Of a stretch of DNA of 64,000 nucleotides, positions 63,377-64,000 are shown piece after piece. The translations under genes and the position numbers were made by a program. Within the stretch, counting starts at the first letter, position 1; each line of letters starts with the position of its first letter. This DNA comes from Bacillus massilioanorexius (GTDB taxonomy: Bacteria; Bacillota; Bacilli; Bacillales; DSM-1321), in assembly GCF_902374955.1 (NCBI RefSeq), contig NZ_CABKRX010000031.1:1-64000 (forward strand). The letters are read 5' to 3'. The notes beneath the pieces are model-generated. The model made no database searches. It was not told the DNA's origin and saw only the letters and a list, made by a program, of their open reading frames with translations.

Positions 63377-64000
63377 TCATGCCTTTTCTGCTACAACAGT
63401 AAAACGTTTATTAATATGGACTGACTTTTCTATTTCATCAACCAAAGCAATAGCATAGTCAGCATAGCTAATATAGCTCTCACCTGTATTATTGATTAAT
63501 AACTGATCTTGGCCGATCGTGTAATGACCTGTACGTCCACCTTCTGGATCGAAAAATGCGGATGGACTAATGAACGTCCAAGTAATGTTGGATGCTTGTA
63601 AATCCAATAAGTTTTGGAATTGATTTTTCGCTGTTGGCACGAACACTTCTGGGAAATCTGGTGTGTCTACCAGACGAGTTGTTTGTGCTTCATCTACAAA
63701 TAAGCTTCCTGCCCCTCCCACTACGATTAAACGAGTAGATGTACCTGCTAAAATATCAATTAAGTGCTTACCAGCCACAACATGCTGCCCCTCTTGTCCA
63801 AAAGGTGCACCAAAAGCATTAACAACTACATCAAATGCTGCAACATCTTCTTTCGTTAATGATAAAACGTCTTTTTCAATGACTGATATATCTTGAGTTA
63901 GTTTGGATGCTGTACGTACGATAGCAGTGACGTCTAAACCACGTGCAAGTACCTCGTTTAAAATTTTCGAACCTGCTTTGCCTGTTGCACCAATGATTGC
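63377..64000 (-). CDS. NAD(P)-binding oxidoreductase, NmrA/YwnB-like (5' end outside window)
   Basis: Atypical short-chain dehydrogenase/NAD(P)H-binding protein. The frame is open to the window edge: 207 codons are visible beginning AIIGATGKAGSKILNEVL, the Rossmann GATGKAG motif, followed by VDVTAIVR-like strand 2, DVVVNAFG and TWTFISPSAFFDPEG. Only a few N-terminal residues are missing. Likely a flavin or quinone-like reductase relative; substrate unknown. Its 3' end is followed by the caiT control region. Confidence 0.85.
   Translation of the reverse strand, partial: AIIGATGKAGSKILNEVLARGLDVTAIVRTASKLTQDISVIEKDVLSLTKEDVAAFDVVVNAFGAPFGQEGQHVVAGKHLIDILAGTSTRLIVVGGAGSLFVDEAQTTRLVDTPDFPEVFVPTAKNQFQNLLDLQASNITWTFISPSAFFDPEGGRTGHYTIGQDQLLINNTGESYISYADYAIALVDEIEKSVHINKRFTVVAEKA

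Overview
The window looks like chromosome of a low-GC Bacillota, most likely a Bacillaceae species. The supports are strong GGAGG-type ribosome binding sites, frequent TTG/GTG starts, B. subtilis-type gene sets (YjlC-Ndh, YrhD/E/F/G formate dehydrogenase, PucA-E xanthine dehydrogenase, YcgQ-YcgR, YuzB), a methionine T-box and decayed Bacillaceae intergenic repeats. There are no rRNA or tRNA genes, no CRISPR array and no intact insertion sequence. The species was not established.

Layout. 1-12.4 kb: UppP, type II NADH dehydrogenase with a DUF1641 partner, DUF1836, hemolysin-III protein, a chemoreceptor, a HAD phosphatase, Ogt, a TetR regulator, an oxalate/formate-type MFS carrier and an M20 amidohydrolase. 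12.8-19.6 kb: a formate module with FocA-type channel, FdhD, DUF2294, molybdenum formate dehydrogenase and a second DUF1641 protein. 19.7-25.7 kb: a five-gene molybdenum hydroxylase operon (pucA-B-D-C-E order) followed by two unfamiliar small genes, one with an internal duplication. 26-38.5 kb: DoxX, CadA-type ATPase, ferredoxin, prolyl 4-hydroxylase, a cysteine-bearing HTH regulator beside a palindromic operator, SodA, flavin reductase, DUF1450, a permease pair and an MDR carrier. 39-42.4 kb: a cobalamin riboswitch without an obvious B12 gene, a second-type methionyl-tRNA synthetase with a Met T-box, a 59-residue CWC protein and a GNAT.

43.2-63.3 kb is the most distinctive part: a complete carnitine-reduction locus in a Gram-positive. 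On the minus strand, caiT, caiA, caiB, fixA, fixB, fixC, fixX and caiC are followed by a MaoC/hydratase-2 gene in the place where enterics have caiD, then an MFS carrier and a chemoreceptor. A sigma-54 activator (PAS-AAA-Fis) is encoded nearby on the plus strand. CaiT would exchange carnitine for gamma-butyrobetaine; CaiC and CaiB form and pass on the CoA thioester; the hydratase dehydrates carnitinyl-CoA; CaiA, fed by the FixABCX flavoproteins, reduces crotonobetainyl-CoA.

Upstream of caiT lies a 1.5-kb non-coding control region. It has four tandem sigma-54 -24/-12 elements, all with exact GG-N10-GC spacing and a conserved start region, repeated every 117-132 bp. Behind these are three tandem units, each with a pair of GTAAAA..TTT(N)AC sites about 55 bp apart, at enhancer distance. 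A perfect TTGTGAA-N4-TTCACAA (Rex/Fnr type) site lies next to the proximal promoter; a second perfect copy precedes the hydratase gene and a looser one lies between caiT and caiA. I read this as a compound, redox-gated, sigma-54-dependent switch for anaerobic carnitine respiration, and consider it the best candidate here for an undescribed regulatory system.
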